Source: Proteiniphilum sp. UBA4977 | GTDB taxonomy: Bacteria > Bacteroidota > Bacteroidia > Bacteroidales > Dysgonomonadaceae | DNA: 31,047 nt | NCBI GenBank assembly: GCA_002398565.1 | Contig: DGZP01000099.1 | Coordinates: forward strand, 1 to 31,047 | Reading direction: 5' to 3' | Shown here: positions 1-6,542 of the stretch, piece by piece | Layout: every line of letters starts with the position of its first letter | How positions within the stretch are numbered: the first letter of the stretch is position 1 | The notes under the pieces: generated by a model | What the model was told of the DNA's origin: nothing | The model's input: the letters and a program-made list of their open reading frames with translations, nothing else | Database searches by the model: none | Position numbers and translations under genes: made by a program

Positions 1-380
1 ATGCGCATGGCGAATTCCGCGTTGCGCAGCAGCAACGTCCGCATCTTCTCCTTATCGATCATACATACCTGTGTGTCGGTGAGTGCCACGGCCGAGGTAG
101 CGTGCAGGGCCTCTCCAAAGAGGGCGGAAAAAGCCAGAAAATCGCCTGCTTTAGCCAGTTGCAGATTAAGTTGTTTATCCCTTCCTGTCTGCAGGTATAC
201 CTTGACCAGTCCGTCCATTACCAGCAGTACATGTGTGGAGAAAGCACCCTGCTTAAAGAGGTTTTCTCCGGTCAGGTAAGTCAGCTCTGTCTTGCCGGAG
301 CTGATCAGCTCCAGTTCTTCCGGCTTCAGATCACGGAAACAGGCCACCATTTTTTCACAATTATCCATTTCCTTATTCAT
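1..380 (-). CDS. Crp/Fnr-family transcriptional regulator, N-terminal part (truncated by window edge)
   Basis: The minus strand reads an open frame from an ATG at 380 to the window edge, giving about 126 residues of a cyclic-nucleotide-binding-like domain: an N-terminal helix with two Cys (C8, C14), then the beta-roll pattern with YLTGENLFKQG, LLVMDGLVKVY, AGDFLAFSALFG and a hydrophobic strand (VALTDTQVCMIDKE) leading into the dimerisation helix. The DNA-binding HTH lies outside the window. An AGAAGGA sequence precedes the chosen start; an in-frame ATG at 368 is an alternative. The family senses cAMP, oxygen, NO, CO or redox state. It lacks the four-Cys pattern of Fe-S FNR in the part seen, so the ligand is unknown. 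It diverges from the thioredoxin operon, which suggests redox control (inference). Confidence 0.85.
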   Translation of the reverse strand, partial: MNKEMDNCEKMVACFRDLKPEELELISSGKTELTYLTGENLFKQGAFSTHVLLVMDGLVKVYLQTGRDKQLNLQLAKAGDFLAFSALFGEALHATSAVALTDTQVCMIDKEKMRTLLLRNAEFAMR

Positions 381-408
381 CCATTGTCCTTCTCTTTGCC
401 TTTGTCGA

Positions 409-416
409 CAAAGATA
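409..416 (-). promoter_or_regulatory. Promoter -7 element for the Crp/Fnr gene
   Basis: TATCTTTG on the minus strand matches the Bacteroidota -7 consensus TAnnTTTG and lies 29 nt upstream of the chosen start codon. No good TTTG is found at the expected -33 position (about 436-439). That position is instead covered by the palindromic box at 434-447, which would fit a promoter controlled by a regulator bound there. Confidence 0.55.
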
Positions 417-433
417 CCATCTTTTTCGGGAAA

Positions 434-468
434 CTGATTTACATCAGCCTGACAACTGATATATCTCA
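434..468. promoter_or_regulatory. Two putative Crp/Fnr operator boxes
   Basis: CTGATTTACATCAG (434-447) is a perfect palindrome (5-bp arms, 4-nt centre) matching the TGA-N6-TCA core of Crp/Fnr-type sites, and close to the FNR consensus TTGAT-N4-ATCAA. A second, weaker TGATATATCTCA (457-468) has the same TGA-N6-TCA core. Their centres are 22 bp apart, about two helical turns. They lie between the Crp/Fnr gene and the thioredoxin operon; the first overlaps the expected -33 region of the regulator's own promoter. Confidence 0.5.
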
Positions 469-499
469 TTCCTATCCATGGAATATGTCAGCCCTTTTT

Positions 500-532
500 T
501 TTCATGATCAATGCGGTTATGTTCTACCTTTG
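500..532 (+). promoter_or_regulatory. Promoter for the thioredoxin-trxB operon
   Basis: TACCTTTG at 525-532 fits TAnnTTTG exactly. A T-rich -33-like segment (TTTC within the T-run ending at 502-503) lies about 21 nt upstream. The predicted start near 538 leaves a leader of about 28 nt before the first gene at 567. Confidence 0.6.
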
Positions 533-566
533 TAACCAGTAATAAATTTTAAACAACAATAAAAAA

Positions 567-914
567 ATGAAGTACTTAAGAACCAATATTCGGGAAATTG
601 AAACGGCTGCCGAATTGCAGAAGATTATCAACGAGAACGAGAATGTGATGGTATGTTGCGGGCGCATGGGACCTATGTGCATTCCGGTGTATGAAATTAT
701 GGAAGAGCTGGAGGAGGAGTATGATAATGTGAAATTTTATTCCATGGCATTCGACAGCCCCGAGTCGGATATGATCCGGACTGCACCCGAATGCCGCGGG
801 TTTATGGGATTACCATTTACCATGTACTACAAGGATGGAAAGGTGGCCAAGGCGACAACCAGTATTCAGACAATGGCGCAGGTAAAGGAAAATCTGGATC
901 AGTATCTCTCTTGA
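567..914 (+). CDS. Atypical thioredoxin-fold protein
   Basis: A 115-residue protein of ordinary thioredoxin length. The fold is shown by a central strand running into the active-site helix (residues 27-48), an acidic helix (MEELEEEYDNV), the strand VKFYSMAFD and the cis-Pro loop GLPFTMYYKDGK. The active site is unusual: instead of WCGPC it reads CCGRMGPMC (residues 30-38). Aligned without gaps to a canonical thioredoxin, C38 falls on the second Cys and Gly35 on the nucleophilic first Cys; extra Cys are at 30 and 31. It probably exchanges disulfides by a different Cys pair (inference). The stop lies 4 nt before the trxB-like gene, so both are surely co-transcribed and the reductase is the likely partner. 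It is cytoplasmic, with no signal peptide. I do not know a specific gene name for this variant. Confidence 0.85.
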   Translation: MKYLRTNIREIETAAELQKIINENENVMVCCGRMGPMCIPVYEIMEELEEEYDNVKFYSMAFDSPESDMIRTAPECRGFMGLPFTMYYKDGKVAKATTSIQTMAQVKENLDQYLS

Positions 915-918
915 TGAA

Positions 919-1848
919 ATGGAAAAGATATATGATGTAATTATCCTGGGTGCCGGTGCTGCCGGTCTCTCCGCGGGTATTTACACATCCCGCGGAAAGC
1001 TGGACACCCTGATCCTGAGTGAGGGAGTGACCGGCGGACAGATGGTACTGACCCACGAGATTGCCAACTATCCCGGAGTGGAGATGATTAAAGGCTATGA
1101 ACTGGCCGATATCATGAAGCGGCAGGCAAAAAGTTTTGGTTGTACACTCAGGGCCAACGTCAAAATTGTGGATTATCGCTTGACCGAAAAGATCAAGGAG
1201 GTGGAACTGGAAGACGGAAGGATATTTCGTGCCAGGACGGTTATTCTTGCTCCCGGCGGGAAACCCCGTTCTCTTAATATACCAGGAGAGAAGGAGTTTG
1301 AAGGGAGAGGCATCTCCTACTGTGCTACCTGCGATGCCGACTTCTTCCGTGATAAAAAACTGATTGTTGTAGGTGGTGGAAATTCAGCACTGGAAGAGGC
1401 GGTGACTCTTACCCATTTTGCGTCACATGTTACTATTGTGCATCAGTTCGATCATTTTCAGGCGTTTGCACATGCTGTGGAAGAGGCCAGTTTCAATCCG
1501 AAAATCAGTTTTATAATGGGGTCTGAATTGCGGGCATATGAAGGAAACGGTACCCTGCAAAAGGTGCAGATAGAACATCTGAAAACGGGTGAGCGGACTC
1601 ATCTGGCAACCGACGGGGTTTTTGTCTTTATCGGGTATATGCCCAATACTGCACCCTTCAAGGGACTGGTGGGGATGAATGAAAGGGGCGAAATCCTGGT
1701 GGATGAAACGATGAAAACTGATCTGCCCGGCGTTTTTGCAGCGGGCGACTGTGTGGCGAAGCGATACCGGCAGGTGACCACTGCCGTGAGCGACGGTACC
1801 ATCGCTGCCCTCAGTGCAGCCGAATATATCCGGACGGAACAGCGCTGA
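919..1848 (+). CDS. trxB: Thioredoxin reductase-type flavoprotein with altered NADPH motif
   Basis: 309 residues, the normal length for low-molecular-weight thioredoxin reductase. Visible motifs: FAD Rossmann motif GAGAAG (11-16), redox centre CATC (Cys135 and Cys138), nucleotide-binding GGGNSA (152-157), and the C-terminal FAD motif GVFAAGDC. It should transfer electrons from a nicotinamide nucleotide through FAD and the Cys pair to a thioredoxin. The oddity is the segment that normally reads HRRxxFRA and binds the 2'-phosphate of NADPH: here it is HQFDHFQA, with both Arg pairs lost. NADH use or another donor is therefore more likely than NADPH (inference from known TrxR structures). It directly follows the atypical thioredoxin with a 4-nt gap. 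Downstream, the hairpin at 1882-1915 may end transcription. Confidence 0.93.
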   Translation: MEKIYDVIILGAGAAGLSAGIYTSRGKLDTLILSEGVTGGQMVLTHEIANYPGVEMIKGYELADIMKRQAKSFGCTLRANVKIVDYRLTEKIKEVELEDGRIFRARTVILAPGGKPRSLNIPGEKEFEGRGISYCATCDADFFRDKKLIVVGGGNSALEEAVTLTHFASHVTIVHQFDHFQAFAHAVEEASFNPKISFIMGSELRAYEGNGTLQKVQIEHLKTGERTHLATDGVFVFIGYMPNTAPFKGLVGMNERGEILVDETMKTDLPGVFAAGDCVAKRYRQVTTAVSDGTIAALSAAEYIRTEQR

Positions 1849-1874
1849 GAATATACGGATATTTGTATAAAAAA

Positions 1875-1968
1875 TACAAAAAAAAGAGGACACCTCGGTC
1901 GAGAAGTCCTCTTTTGTATTGGTTAACGTGATATCAGCATTAAGGTAAAAAAGATTGTTTTAGGTTAT
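1875..1968 (-). ncRNA. Predicted small RNA between trxB and rpsO
   Basis: A complete transcription unit without a gene: a consensus promoter (1974-2004, minus) gives a start near 1968, and a strong hairpin with U-tract (1878-1915) would end it near 1875, giving about 90-95 nt. The 5' half is A/U-rich with little pairing. The only reading frame is a five-codon one (MLISR, then stop) without a clear ribosome site. The RNA stops before the trxB coding region, so it is not simply antisense. It matches no RNA family I can name; promoter and terminator are the only evidence. Confidence 0.5.
1878..1915. terminator. Bidirectional hairpin terminator
   Basis: AAAAGAGGAC (1882-1891) pairs perfectly with GTCCTCTTTT (1906-1915). 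Inside, CTCG/CGAG forms a second short stem. On the minus strand the stem is followed by a long T-run (1885-1878, then more T's), a strong intrinsic terminator for the predicted small RNA. On the plus strand only four T's follow, so it may end trxB transcription less efficiently. Confidence 0.8.
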
Positions 1969-1973
1969 CGTTA

Positions 1974-2004
1974 CAAAGATAAGCGGCTTTTTTGAATGGG
2001 CAAA
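1974..2004 (-). promoter_or_regulatory. Consensus Bacteroidota promoter driving the small RNA
   Basis: On the minus strand TTTG (2004-2001), a 19-nt spacer and TATCTTTG (1981-1974) match the consensus TTTG-N19-TAnnTTTG exactly. It points away from rpsO into the gene-free interval that ends at the 1878-1915 terminator. Confidence 0.7.
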
Positions 2005-2093
2005 ATAAAAAAACATATTATAAAACATAGTTTTAAAATATAATTTTGGAGCATATCCTTGTTTTGAATGTGTGTAAAAATAAGTTTAGAGCT

Positions 2094-2129
2094 AAAAAAA
2101 GGATAAAATCATCGATTCCATCCTTTTTT
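2094..2129 (-). terminator. Intrinsic terminator of rpsO
   Basis: GGAT/ATCC flanked by A-runs and T-runs (2094-2104 with 2120-2129), plus an inner AATC/GATT stem (2107-2110, 2114-2117), form a long hairpin with a T-tract in both directions. It lies about 75 nt after the rpsO stop. The stretch 1920-2093 is AT-rich and holds no gene. Confidence 0.75.
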
Positions 2130-2202
2130 ATCTTTCAATAACGTTTGGCGATTTTCAAACAAACTTCCGTTGTCTGTGCTCATCCGTTATTTTTCGAGAA
2201 AA

Positions 2203-2472
2203 TTATTTTCTGATACCCAGTTCCTTGATAATGGCGCGATAGCGTTCAATATCAATCTCAATCAGGTAATCGAGCAAACGACGACGTTTACCCACTAAAA
2301 TTCTCAATGCTCTTTCTGTGTTATAATCTTTTTTGTTTGACTTCAGGTGTTGAGTCAAATGCGAAATACGGTATGAAAACAATGCTATCTGGGCTTCAGG
2401 TGAGCCAGTATCAGTGTTAGACTTCCCGTGCTTTGCAAAGATTTCCTTCTTTTTGGCAGAATCTAAATACAT
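2203..2472 (-). CDS. rpsO: 30S ribosomal protein S15
   Basis: 89 residues, the standard S15 length. The family signature is clear: DTGSPEAQIALFSYRISHLT, then the conserved HLKSNKKDYNTERALRILVGKRRRLLDYL basic helices, of which only short parts are quoted here, and the IIKELGIRK end. S15 binds the 16S rRNA central domain early in 30S assembly. It is a single-gene unit with its own promoter (2512-2542) and terminator (2094-2129). The leader is short (about 33 nt), which leaves little room for the structured autoregulatory leader known for rpsO of E. coli. Confidence 0.98.
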   Translation of the reverse strand: MYLDSAKKKEIFAKHGKSNTDTGSPEAQIALFSYRISHLTQHLKSNKKDYNTERALRILVGKRRRLLDYLIEIDIERYRAIIKELGIRK

Positions 2473-2511
2473 ACGTTGTAAAATATTACGTTTTTAAAAA
2501 CTTTAGGGCTG

Positions 2512-2542
2512 CAAAGATAGGCTTAATTTTTTTAATTACAAA
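2512..2542 (-). promoter_or_regulatory. Promoter of rpsO
   Basis: TTTG (2542-2539), exactly 19 nt, then TATCTTTG (2519-2512) on the minus strand: a perfect match to the Bacteroidota vegetative promoter. The start is predicted near 2506. Confidence 0.8.
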
Positions 2543-2554
2543 TGCTTTCCTCTT

Positions 2555-3823
2555 TTATTTTCTTCTTCGCAATTTGTCGCTCAGTCTTTTAATCGCATCA
2601 TTGATTTGCTGGTCCGGTTCAATTACATTGTATTCACCCCAGAAGCCTGGATCGAGGAAGGATTCCACTTTTTCTGCGATCACATCGGTTGACCGGATCC
2701 GTTCATCGCGTGGAAATTTTATCACGTTGTCGTTATACCGGTCGGTGACGGCGATCTCCGATCCGATAATATAGTTGGTGGCAAACAGTCCAAAAAACCG
2801 ATTGGTCCATCTGACCCGGAATGATACTTCGGTAGCGCTGTAACTGAAAAACCATTTTCCATTGTTTTCCATGTAGTTTACCACATACTGGGCATTATTG
2901 ACCTCCACCCGCATTTTGGAAGGCTTGCGCCTGATAAAGATGTTTGCAGCATCTTTTCTGTCTTCCACATTCATATTAAATTCCATACGGGCAAAAGCGA
3001 GCGTGGCGGCATCCAGATAGATGGTACCCCTGAAGAGAATGTCTTTTAATCCGGAGTGTGGCTGGAAAGAAATGATGTAATGTGGCTTGTTGTTAATGTT
3101 AATCAGGCCGTTGACATGGAAGTTGTACTCTGCAGCATCCGTGCCGAAGACAATTTCCGGGTTCTTGGCAATATCAAGCATCAGGGCATCGCTGATACCT
3201 CCCTGAAATTTTAGCAACACCGTGTCGCGCGGTGAAATATCGGTGGCTTTGCGGCCGATGTAGATCCGGGCCTGGTCGTTGCTGTAAGAGCGGTATGATG
3301 CTTTGTAAACGTCCAATACAGCTTCTACAAGAGAAATATAGTTTGATCCTTTTTTTATCGATTCACGATAAAAAGCGACCATCATGTTCGGGTCCGCAGC
3401 GTAGTTCTCCGGAATCCGCTGTAATGCTTCCCTTACGAGATTTGTCCCGTCCCCCGAAACAATCAGGACTTCGCTAAGTTCTATGGGAGAGGGTGCCAGC
3501 ATGATGTGGTCATTGGGATTGCCGATCAGGGTAACTACTGGTATCTCCTTGTTCTCGTATCCCAGGTAATGGATAATCAGTTGCATGTTCCTGGTTGAAG
3601 CAGGGACCCGTATGGAGAAGTATCCGTCCTGGTTGGTAACGCTCGACACATTTGCTTTTTGTACGGTGATGCTTGCATTGGGCAGTGGTTCTTTTGTATC
3701 ACTCCCCAACACCCTGCCGCGAAGCATGAAAGTGGAGTCAGCCTGTTGCCCCGTGTTTGTGGCATGGAGGACCTGCAGTACAGAAAGAATGAAGATAAGG
3801 AATAGAGTAAGTAAGTGTTTCAT
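2555..3823 (-). CDS. Secreted carboxypeptidase-regulatory-like domain protein
   Basis: 422 residues from the ATG at 3823. A signal peptide (MKHLLTLFLIFILSVLQVLHA) is followed by a CarboxypepD_reg-like beta-sandwich (about residues 31-110: LRGRVLGSDTKEPLPNASI, QDGYFSIRVP, LGYENKEI, then the SEVLIVSG segment typical of TonB-receptor plugs). The remaining 300 residues are beta-rich without a motif I recognise. Such proteins in Bacteroidota are periplasmic or outer-membrane associated, with unknown role. The open frame continues upstream to 4204, but that part runs antisense into nadB and has no signal peptide. The promoter at 3864-3894 lies between the two ATGs, which supports 3823. Confidence 0.85.
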   Translation of the reverse strand: MKHLLTLFLIFILSVLQVLHATNTGQQADSTFMLRGRVLGSDTKEPLPNASITVQKANVSSVTNQDGYFSIRVPASTRNMQLIIHYLGYENKEIPVVTLIGNPNDHIMLAPSPIELSEVLIVSGDGTNLVREALQRIPENYAADPNMMVAFYRESIKKGSNYISLVEAVLDVYKASYRSYSNDQARIYIGRKATDISPRDTVLLKFQGGISDALMLDIAKNPEIVFGTDAAEYNFHVNGLININNKPHYIISFQPHSGLKDILFRGTIYLDAATLAFARMEFNMNVEDRKDAANIFIRRKPSKMRVEVNNAQYVVNYMENNGKWFFSYSATEVSFRVRWTNRFFGLFATNYIIGSEIAVTDRYNDNVIKFPRDERIRSTDVIAEKVESFLDPGFWGEYNVIEPDQQINDAIKRLSDKLRRRK

Positions 3824-3863
3824 CTGATAAAATGATGTTAAACAGTCTCTTTGCTTGGATGTA

Positions 3864-3894
3864 CAAAGAAAAGCAAATGTCGGGTATTTGCAAA
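3864..3894 (-). promoter_or_regulatory. Promoter of the carboxypeptidase-regulatory-like gene
   Basis: Minus-strand TTTG (3894-3891), 19-nt spacer, TTTCTTTG (3871-3864): one mismatch to TAnnTTTG. The predicted start near 3858 gives a leader of about 35 nt. Confidence 0.55.
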
Positions 3895-3959
3895 TAAAAC
3901 CCAGCTTTTTAACAATGTTTACTCCTGAATATTGTGCGGCTGGAAAAATGGTGCGTTCC

Positions 3960-3991
3960 TTCGAAAAACCCTGAATAATTGTGTACATTTG
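3960..3991 (+). promoter_or_regulatory. Promoter of nadB
   Basis: TACATTTG at 3984-3991 matches TAnnTTTG. TTCG at 3960-3963 is a weak -33 with a 20-nt spacer. The start near 3997 leaves about 22 nt before the nadB ATG at 4019, and excludes the longer frame from 3932. Confidence 0.6.
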
Positions 3992-4018
3992 CAATGGAAA
4001 AATCAAAACAGAGAGAAG

Positions 4019-5599
4019 ATGACCCGCAGATATGATTTTCTGGTGATTGGTTCCGGCATTGCCGGAATGAGCTATGCCCTGAAAGTGGCAAAATATGGGA
4101 AGGTAGCCATTATCGCGAAAAACCAGCTGGAAGATGCCAATACTTATTACGCGCAGGGAGGAATTGCATCGGTCACAAACCCGTGGGATAATTTTGAAAA
4201 GCACATTGCCGATACGCTCGATGCAGGCGGCGGATTATGTGACTTGCAAGTCGTGGAAAAAGTGGTGAAGGAGGCACCCGCCCAGATCAGTGAGTTGATA
4301 AGCTGGGGAGTGGACTTCGACAAGGATGAAAAAGGCAATTTCGATCTTCATCGTGAAGGAGGTCATTCCGAGTTCCGGATCCTGCATCACAAGGACAGTA
4401 CCGGCGCCGAGATCCAGGTCAGCCTGATTAACACCATTCGCAATCATCCGAATATAGAGGTGTTCGACCATCATTTTGCCATTGAGATCCTCACGCAGCA
4501 CCATCTGGGACAGGTGGTCACCCGCCATACTCCCGGCATTGAATGTTATGGTGCCTATATCCTCGATCAGGTGACCAATGATATTGATACTTTTCTTTCA
4601 CGTGTGACCATGATGGCAACAGGAGGTATCGGATCGGTGTATCAGACTACAACCAACCCGTTGGTCGCCACGGGTGACGGCATTGCCATGGTGGCACGTG
4701 CAAAGGGAGAAATCAGGGGGATGGAGTTTGTTCAGTTTCATCCCACGGCACTTTATCATCCGGGGGCAAGACCATCGTTCCTCATCACCGAGGCGATGCG
4801 GGGCTATGGCGGCGTACTGAAAACATGTGACGGGAAAGAGTTTATGCACAAATATGATGCACGCGGATCACTGGCCCCGCGTGATATTGTAGCCCGTGCT
4901 ATCGACACGGAAATGAAAGAAAGGGGAGAAGATCATGTTTATCTGGATGTGACACACAAAAAACCAGACGAGACCAGGACTCACTTTCCGGGCATCTACG
5001 AGAAATGTCTCTCTTACGGAATAGACATTACCCGGGAGATGATACCCGTGGCTCCCGCCGCTCACTATCTGTGCGGAGGTATCAGAGTGAATCTCGATGG
5101 AGAAACAAGCATCGGGCGACTATATGCCAACGGGGAGTGTGCCTGCACGGGATTACACGGAGCAAACCGGCTGGCATCCAACTCGCTCATCGAGGCTGTG
5201 GTATTTGCCGATGCAGCGGCGCAACACTCGCTGCCTCTTTTCAGGCAATATACATTCAGAGAAGATATTCCTGCCTGGAATGCAGAAGGTACCACCTCTC
5301 CCGAGGAGATGGTGCTGATTACGCAAAGTTACAAGGAGGTAGGGCAATTGATGTCGGCCTACGTAGGCATTGTGCGCTCCGACCTGCGTCTGCAGCGCGC
5401 CCTGGATCGGCTAAACATCCTTTTCCGGGAGACCGAGGATTTCTTCCATCGCTCCGTAGTGTCGCGCGACATCTGCGAATTGCGTAACATCATCAAAGTA
5501 GGTTACATGGTCATCAAGCAGGCTATGGCCCGCAAAGAAAGCAGAGGGCTTCACTACACGGTGGATTATCCTTTGAAAGATCCCAATTCGGTATTGTGA
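4019..5599 (+). CDS. nadB: L-aspartate oxidase
   Basis: 526 residues, normal for NadB, which oxidises L-aspartate to iminoaspartate with FAD in de novo NAD synthesis; fumarate can serve as acceptor in anaerobes. Motifs: FAD-binding GSGIAG (11-16), YYAQGGIASV, HREGGHSEFRILHHKD, the active-site region EFVQFHPTALYHPG, PRDIVARAID, HYLCGGI, and LYANGECACTGLHGANRLAS. The start at 4019 directly precedes the Rossmann fold and follows GAGAGAAG; the frame is open further upstream (from 3932), but that part would precede the promoter. nadA and nadC are not adjacent. It probably heads a plus-strand run with folP 43 nt downstream. Confidence 0.96.
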   Translation: MTRRYDFLVIGSGIAGMSYALKVAKYGKVAIIAKNQLEDANTYYAQGGIASVTNPWDNFEKHIADTLDAGGGLCDLQVVEKVVKEAPAQISELISWGVDFDKDEKGNFDLHREGGHSEFRILHHKDSTGAEIQVSLINTIRNHPNIEVFDHHFAIEILTQHHLGQVVTRHTPGIECYGAYILDQVTNDIDTFLSRVTMMATGGIGSVYQTTTNPLVATGDGIAMVARAKGEIRGMEFVQFHPTALYHPGARPSFLITEAMRGYGGVLKTCDGKEFMHKYDARGSLAPRDIVARAIDTEMKERGEDHVYLDVTHKKPDETRTHFPGIYEKCLSYGIDITREMIPVAPAAHYLCGGIRVNLDGETSIGRLYANGECACTGLHGANRLASNSLIEAVVFADAAAQHSLPLFRQYTFREDIPAWNAEGTTSPEEMVLITQSYKEVGQLMSAYVGIVRSDLRLQRALDRLNILFRETEDFFHRSVVSRDICELRNIIKVGYMVIKQAMARKESRGLHYTVDYPLKDPNSVL

Positions 5600-5642
5600 T
5601 TCAGCAGTTAGTGGTCAGTGATTCAGCGATCGGTACCGGAGA

Positions 5643-6527
5643 ATGAAGATTGAATCCTTAAAAAACAAGAGTGTTAAATTCAGAGTGAAGAAAACGATTA
5701 ACATAGCGGGGGAACTGCTCGATTTGTCGCTGCCTCAGGTGATGGGCATCATCAACATCACGCCCGACTCTTTTTTTGCAGCCAGCAGGAAGCAGGCTGA
5801 TAACGGAATAATCGAACGTTGCCGGCAAATCATTGATGAAGGGGGTAGTATAATAGATGTCGGGGCGCAGTCAACCACTCCCTTCTCCACCTTCCTCACG
5901 GAGAAGGAGGAGACAGCCAGATTAATGCCTGCCCTGAGACTCATTCGCAGCGAATTTCCTCATGCAATCCTGTCGGTCGACACCTTCTACGCTGATATAG
6001 CCAAACAAGCCGTGGAGGAATTTGGTGTAAATATCATCAATGACATCTCAGGCGGACAGATCGATGACCGCATGTTTTCCGTTGTGGCTCAGTTGCAGGT
6101 ACCCTATGTGCTGATGCACATGAGAGGGGTGCCGCAGACCATGCAACAGTCGACCGATTACGATGACCTGATCCAGGATATCCTTTATTATTTCTCGGAA
6201 CGCAAGGCCAGATTGAATCTCCTTGGTGTGAATGATGTTATCATTGATCCCGGTTTTGGTTTCAGCAAAACGTTATCTCAGAACTATGAATTGATGGCTT
6301 ATCTGAAATATTTTCATATCTTTGAGGAGCCGATACTGGTAGGAATCTCGCGGAAATCGATGATTTACAAGTTGCTGGATTCCACACCGGAAGAGAGTCT
6401 CAACGGTACTTCCATCCTCAATACGGTGGCTTTGCTTTCCGGCGCGGCCATTTTGCGGGTACATGATGTGAAAGAGGCAGTGGAGTGCGTAAAGATTGTG
6501 GGTAAGATAACCGAATTCGATCAATAA
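5643..6527 (+). CDS. folP: Dihydropteroate synthase
   Basis: 294 residues with the TIM-barrel signatures of DHPS, which joins pABA to a pterin pyrophosphate in folate synthesis and is the sulfonamide target. Seen: MGIINITPDSFF (Asn38), SVDTFYADIA, NDISGG, YVLMHMRG, IIDPGFGFSKT, GISRKSM, NGTS and the final RVHD (Arg272, His274). Odd: the pABA/pyrophosphate loop usually reading STRPGA is STTPFS here (77-82), so the conserved Arg is Thr79. The first about 30 residues are a longer N-terminus than in E. coli. The gene sits 15 nt before cdaA, an arrangement common in Bacteroidota. Confidence 0.93.
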   Translation: MKIESLKNKSVKFRVKKTINIAGELLDLSLPQVMGIINITPDSFFAASRKQADNGIIERCRQIIDEGGSIIDVGAQSTTPFSTFLTEKEETARLMPALRLIRSEFPHAILSVDTFYADIAKQAVEEFGVNIINDISGGQIDDRMFSVVAQLQVPYVLMHMRGVPQTMQQSTDYDDLIQDILYYFSERKARLNLLGVNDVIIDPGFGFSKTLSQNYELMAYLKYFHIFEEPILVGISRKSMIYKLLDSTPEESLNGTSILNTVALLSGAAILRVHDVKEAVECVKIVGKITEFDQ

Positions 6528-6542
6528 CCGGCGTATACAGGT

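Noticed and set aside
2041..2130. Second small RNA, plus strand, from TAATTTTG to the 2094-2129 hairpin
   Set aside because: The -7 match is good but there is no -33 element and the hairpin is fully explained as the rpsO terminator.
3932..4018. N-terminal extension of nadB
   Set aside because: The predicted promoter lies inside it and the Rossmann fold begins right after the ATG at 4019.
3824..4204. 127-codon upstream extension of the carboxypeptidase-regulatory-like gene
   Set aside because: It runs antisense through the nadB start, would place the signal peptide in the middle of the protein, and starts upstream of the promoter at 3864-3894.
5005..5487. 160-codon plus-strand frame inside nadB
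   Set aside because: It is an out-of-frame shadow of nadB with an Arg-rich, low-complexity product and no family similarity.
5597..5629. Repeated GATTCAGC in the nadB-folP gap
   Set aside because: Only two short copies with different flanks; likely chance.
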